DNA of 23,204 nt from a virus. This document shows, piece by piece, positions 21,067-23,204 of the stretch (position 1 is its first letter; the number at the start of each line of letters is the position of its first letter). The translations under genes and the position numbers were made by a program. The DNA lies in the IMG/VR virus record IMGVR_UViG_3300044630_002458, positions 1 to 23,204 of that record; one strand, written 5' to 3'. Under the pieces are notes generated by a model. That model saw only the letters and a program-made list of their open reading frames with translations, had not been told where the DNA came from and ran no database searches.

Positions 21067-22279
21067 TACAGAAGCAAAGTTAATAACTGCAGTATTAAAC
21101 GATAAACAAGTCCACGTACTATTGCAAGCCAATGTTGATAACCTTTTAAGAACTCACAACGATGTATGGGATTTTATTAGACTATACTCAGAGAACAATC
21201 AATCAGTTCCACCAGTATCACTAGTTGTAGAAAAATTTAGAGACTTTGTACCAGTAGAAGGTGTTGGTGCAACAAAGCATCACCTTGAAGAATTACAAAC
21301 CGAATATTTAAATGATAGTCTTAAAGACATCTTACGCAATGCAGCATCTGAAGTTCAAGGCGGTAATGGATCAAAGGCTCTTGAGCATATCATTACAAAA
21401 ACATCAGAACTAAAAAAGAACACTGCTGCAATAAGAGATATTGAAGTTACAGACCTTGATTCTGCAGTTGCTTATTTTGAAAATGTAAAAAAGATGCAAG
21501 ATTTAGGACAGGTTGGAATTAAAACTGGGCTACCAGGGTTTGATAATTACTTACCTTCTGGAATCATGCCAGGACAACTAGGAGTCTTTCTTGCATATCC
21601 AGGTATTGGAAAGTCTTGGCTGGCTCTGTACTTCGCTGTACAGGCTTGGAAACAAGGTCGTAGTCCCCTAGTCATAAGTCTTGAAATGTCTGAAACGGAA
21701 GTTCGTAACCGTGTATTTGCAATTATGGGTGAGGGATTGTGGTCTCATCGTAAACTCAGTAATGGTGAAGTAGAAATTGATATGCTTAAAAAGTGGCATG
21801 CAGATAAATTACAAGGTAAGCCAGAGTTTCACATTATCTCTAATGATAGTGGTGGAGAGGTAACTCCTTCAGTTATACGTGGAAAGATTGATCAATACAA
21901 ACCAGACTTTGTTATAGTTGATTATTTACAATTAATGTCACCAAATCAAAAAGCCGATAGCGAGACGGTACGTATGAAAAATCTTTCAAGAGAACTTAAA
22001 CTAATGTCTATTAGTGAAGAAGTTCCCATTATTGCTATCTCATCTGCTACACCAGACGATGTTAAGGATTTGTCAAGTGCACCAACTCTAGGACAAACTG
22101 CCTGGTCAAGACAAATTGCTTATGATGCTGATTGGGTAATGGCTTTGGGTCGTGCTACCAATAGTGACATTATTGAATGTGTGTTTAGAAAAAATAGAAA
22201 TGGTTTTATGGGGGACTTTTTAGTTCAAGTAGATTTTGATAGAGGATACTATCGCTACAAAGATTATGAGGAAAAATAA
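21059..22279 (+). CDS. DnaB-type replicative DNA helicase
   Basis: A 406-residue ring helicase that unwinds DNA ahead of the phage replication fork. Residues about 1-150 are the helical N-terminal domain and linker. About 155-400 are the RecA-like motor: Walker A AYPGIGKS at 179-186, ISLEMSE after it, Walker B FVIVDYLQLM at about 284-293, and AWSRQIAYDADWVMALGR near the end. Where DnaB proteins normally have a SQL motif after the third strand, this one reads IAISSATPDD (325-334), with Ser in place of the sensor Gln. The length is slightly below the usual 440-480, with the difference in the N-terminal part. The GTG start has an excellent ribosome site. Confidence 0.92.
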   Translation: MNNTEAKLITAVLNDKQVHVLLQANVDNLLRTHNDVWDFIRLYSENNQSVPPVSLVVEKFRDFVPVEGVGATKHHLEELQTEYLNDSLKDILRNAASEVQGGNGSKALEHIITKTSELKKNTAAIRDIEVTDLDSAVAYFENVKKMQDLGQVGIKTGLPGFDNYLPSGIMPGQLGVFLAYPGIGKSWLALYFAVQAWKQGRSPLVISLEMSETEVRNRVFAIMGEGLWSHRKLSNGEVEIDMLKKWHADKLQGKPEFHIISNDSGGEVTPSVIRGKIDQYKPDFVIVDYLQLMSPNQKADSETVRMKNLSRELKLMSISEEVPIIAISSATPDDVKDLSSAPTLGQTAWSRQIAYDADWVMALGRATNSDIIECVFRKNRNGFMGDFLVQVDFDRGYYRYKDYEEK

Positions 22280-23010
22280 TGAAAAATAAAAAAATTATTT
22301 TTGAAGCAGCGGAGTTGCATTCTGAACTACTTCTTGACGGGCCAACACCAGCAATAAATCATATTCCAAAGTGGTTTAAAGATCAAAAAATTTTTTCAAA
22401 CAGTAAAAATACAGTAGATTTGCTAGAAGCAGAAAAAACAAAAAAGAACACATATACATATAAGTTATGTGTTCCAGTAACAGATTCAATATCTAGTGGG
22501 TATACAATTACAGCACCAGCCGATATGCTTGTAAAAAATATTGGAGAAAATAATGAATATATTCCACAAATTGAGTGGAAAACCAATTTCCCGCTAGCGG
22601 ATACACAGGGGTATGATGCTGTTGGAAATTATCCAACACCCACGGGGTTTAATCCAATGCCTTTTCGTTGGAACCATGATTGGAAAATAATTACTCCATC
22701 TGGGTATAGTATATTATTTATGCATCCAATACATAGACATGATTTGCCATTTTTTACATTAAGTGGTATTGTTGATACAGATATGAATCCAAATAAAATA
22801 CATTTTCCATTTTTCATTAAAGAAAATTTTGAAGGATTGATTAAGGAAGGAACACCGATTGTACAATTTTTACCTTTTAAAAGAGATAATTGGAAATTAG
22901 AAAAAAAACCATTTTCTATAAAATCAAACATACTATATCAAAACGCTACAAAGATAAACTATCTTCGCACATATAAAAATAAATTTTGGACAAAGAAGAA
23001 ATATGAATAA
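22279..23010 (+). CDS. Conserved phage protein of unknown function (DUF6065-like)
   Basis: A 243-residue protein sitting between helicase and primase genes, its ATG overlapping the helicase stop. It has strongly patterned segments: TPAINHIPKWFKDQK, YTYKLCVPVTDSISSGYTIT followed by APADMLV, a SILFMHPIHRHDLPFFTLSG core (residues about 144-163) followed by a VDTD motif, and PIVQFLPFKRDNWKLE. I recall this set of segments from a family of uncharacterised phage and bacterial proteins, possibly DUF6065, but the number is from memory. The histidines at 149, 152 and 154 and nearby acidic residues could bind metal, which is only a guess. Context suggests a role in DNA replication or nucleotide metabolism, but phages also scatter unrelated genes in this block. 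Confidence 0.75.
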   Translation: MKNKKIIFEAAELHSELLLDGPTPAINHIPKWFKDQKIFSNSKNTVDLLEAEKTKKNTYTYKLCVPVTDSISSGYTITAPADMLVKNIGENNEYIPQIEWKTNFPLADTQGYDAVGNYPTPTGFNPMPFRWNHDWKIITPSGYSILFMHPIHRHDLPFFTLSGIVDTDMNPNKIHFPFFIKENFEGLIKEGTPIVQFLPFKRDNWKLEKKPFSIKSNILYQNATKINYLRTYKNKFWTKKKYE

Positions 23011-23204
23011 TATATATACATCAGATCAAGTTAAACGAATTTTAAATGGTTCTGGAATTAATATTGAAGCAGAATACAATACTGACTATATTGTTTTTTG
23101 TCCATATCATAATAATAACAGAACTCCCGCTGGTGAAGTGTCAAAAGAACATGGATTGTTTTTTTGCTTTGGATGTCAAACCACAAAAACTCTTGTTGAG
23201 TTTG
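23003..23204 (+). CDS. DNA primase with CHC2 zinc finger (partial, N-terminus)
   Basis: The first 67 residues of a gene cut by the window end. After a short N-terminal segment (TSDQVKRILNGSGINIEAEY) comes FCPYHNNNRTP and then GLFFCFGCQ, giving the Cys-x2-His ... Cys-x2-Cys arrangement of the CHC2 zinc-binding domain that starts DnaG-type primases. This domain recognises template DNA for primer synthesis, in keeping with the helicase two genes upstream. The ATG at 23003 overlaps the previous gene by 8 bases and is preceded by the purine-rich AAAGAAGAA. The catalytic part lies beyond the window, so completeness cannot be judged. Confidence 0.88.
   Translation, partial: MNNIYTSDQVKRILNGSGINIEAEYNTDYIVFCPYHNNNRTPAGEVSKEHGLFFCFGCQTTKTLVEF

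Overview
The window is a contiguous part of a tailed double-stranded DNA phage genome (or a prophage of the same type). Every gene I can support lies on the + strand. Genes are packed end to end, many sharing 1 to 8 bases with the neighbour, and no stretch longer than about 100 bases lacks a gene. Base composition is AT-rich. The tail tube, neck and minor tail proteins look most like those of long-tailed siphoviruses of Actinobacteria. Together with the low GC this suggests a phage of a low-GC actinobacterium, for example a freshwater lineage. That host guess rests on remembered family resemblance and is weak. No rRNA, tRNA, CRISPR array, insertion sequence or integrase was found.

Layout. Positions 1-160 hold the tail end of what is probably the major capsid gene and a strong hairpin terminator. 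Positions 160-3486 hold the head completion and neck genes: a conserved small protein, head-tail adaptor, head closure protein, tail completion protein and tail terminator. Positions 3487-4256 form a self-contained major tail tube unit with its own promoter and terminator. Positions 4260-5363 carry two related tail assembly chaperone genes, a long form and a short form. Positions 5385-11738 encode a 2117-residue tape measure protein. Positions 11738-19835 encode six tail tip, baseplate and fibre proteins, one with a LysM domain. From 19847 the DNA metabolism block begins: a zinc-ribbon protein, a helix-turn-helix protein, two small unknowns, a DnaB-type helicase, a conserved phage protein of unknown function, and the start of a CHC2 zinc-finger primase cut by the window edge.

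How it works together. The structural genes follow the usual siphovirus assembly order: capsid, neck, tail tube, chaperones, tape measure, tip. Transcription appears to be punctuated by short extended -10 promoters (TGnTATAAT-like) in the gaps before the connector genes, the tail tube gene and each chaperone gene, with terminators after the capsid and tube genes. The most interesting point is the chaperone pair. Most siphoviruses make a long form (G-T) from a short form (G) by programmed frameshifting. Here the long form is a single unbroken gene with a near-leaderless start. A separate diverged copy encodes only the short form, with a strong ribosome binding site, a consensus extended -10 promoter and a GC content like that of the tail tube gene. 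This looks like a gene-duplication solution to producing the two forms in unequal amounts.
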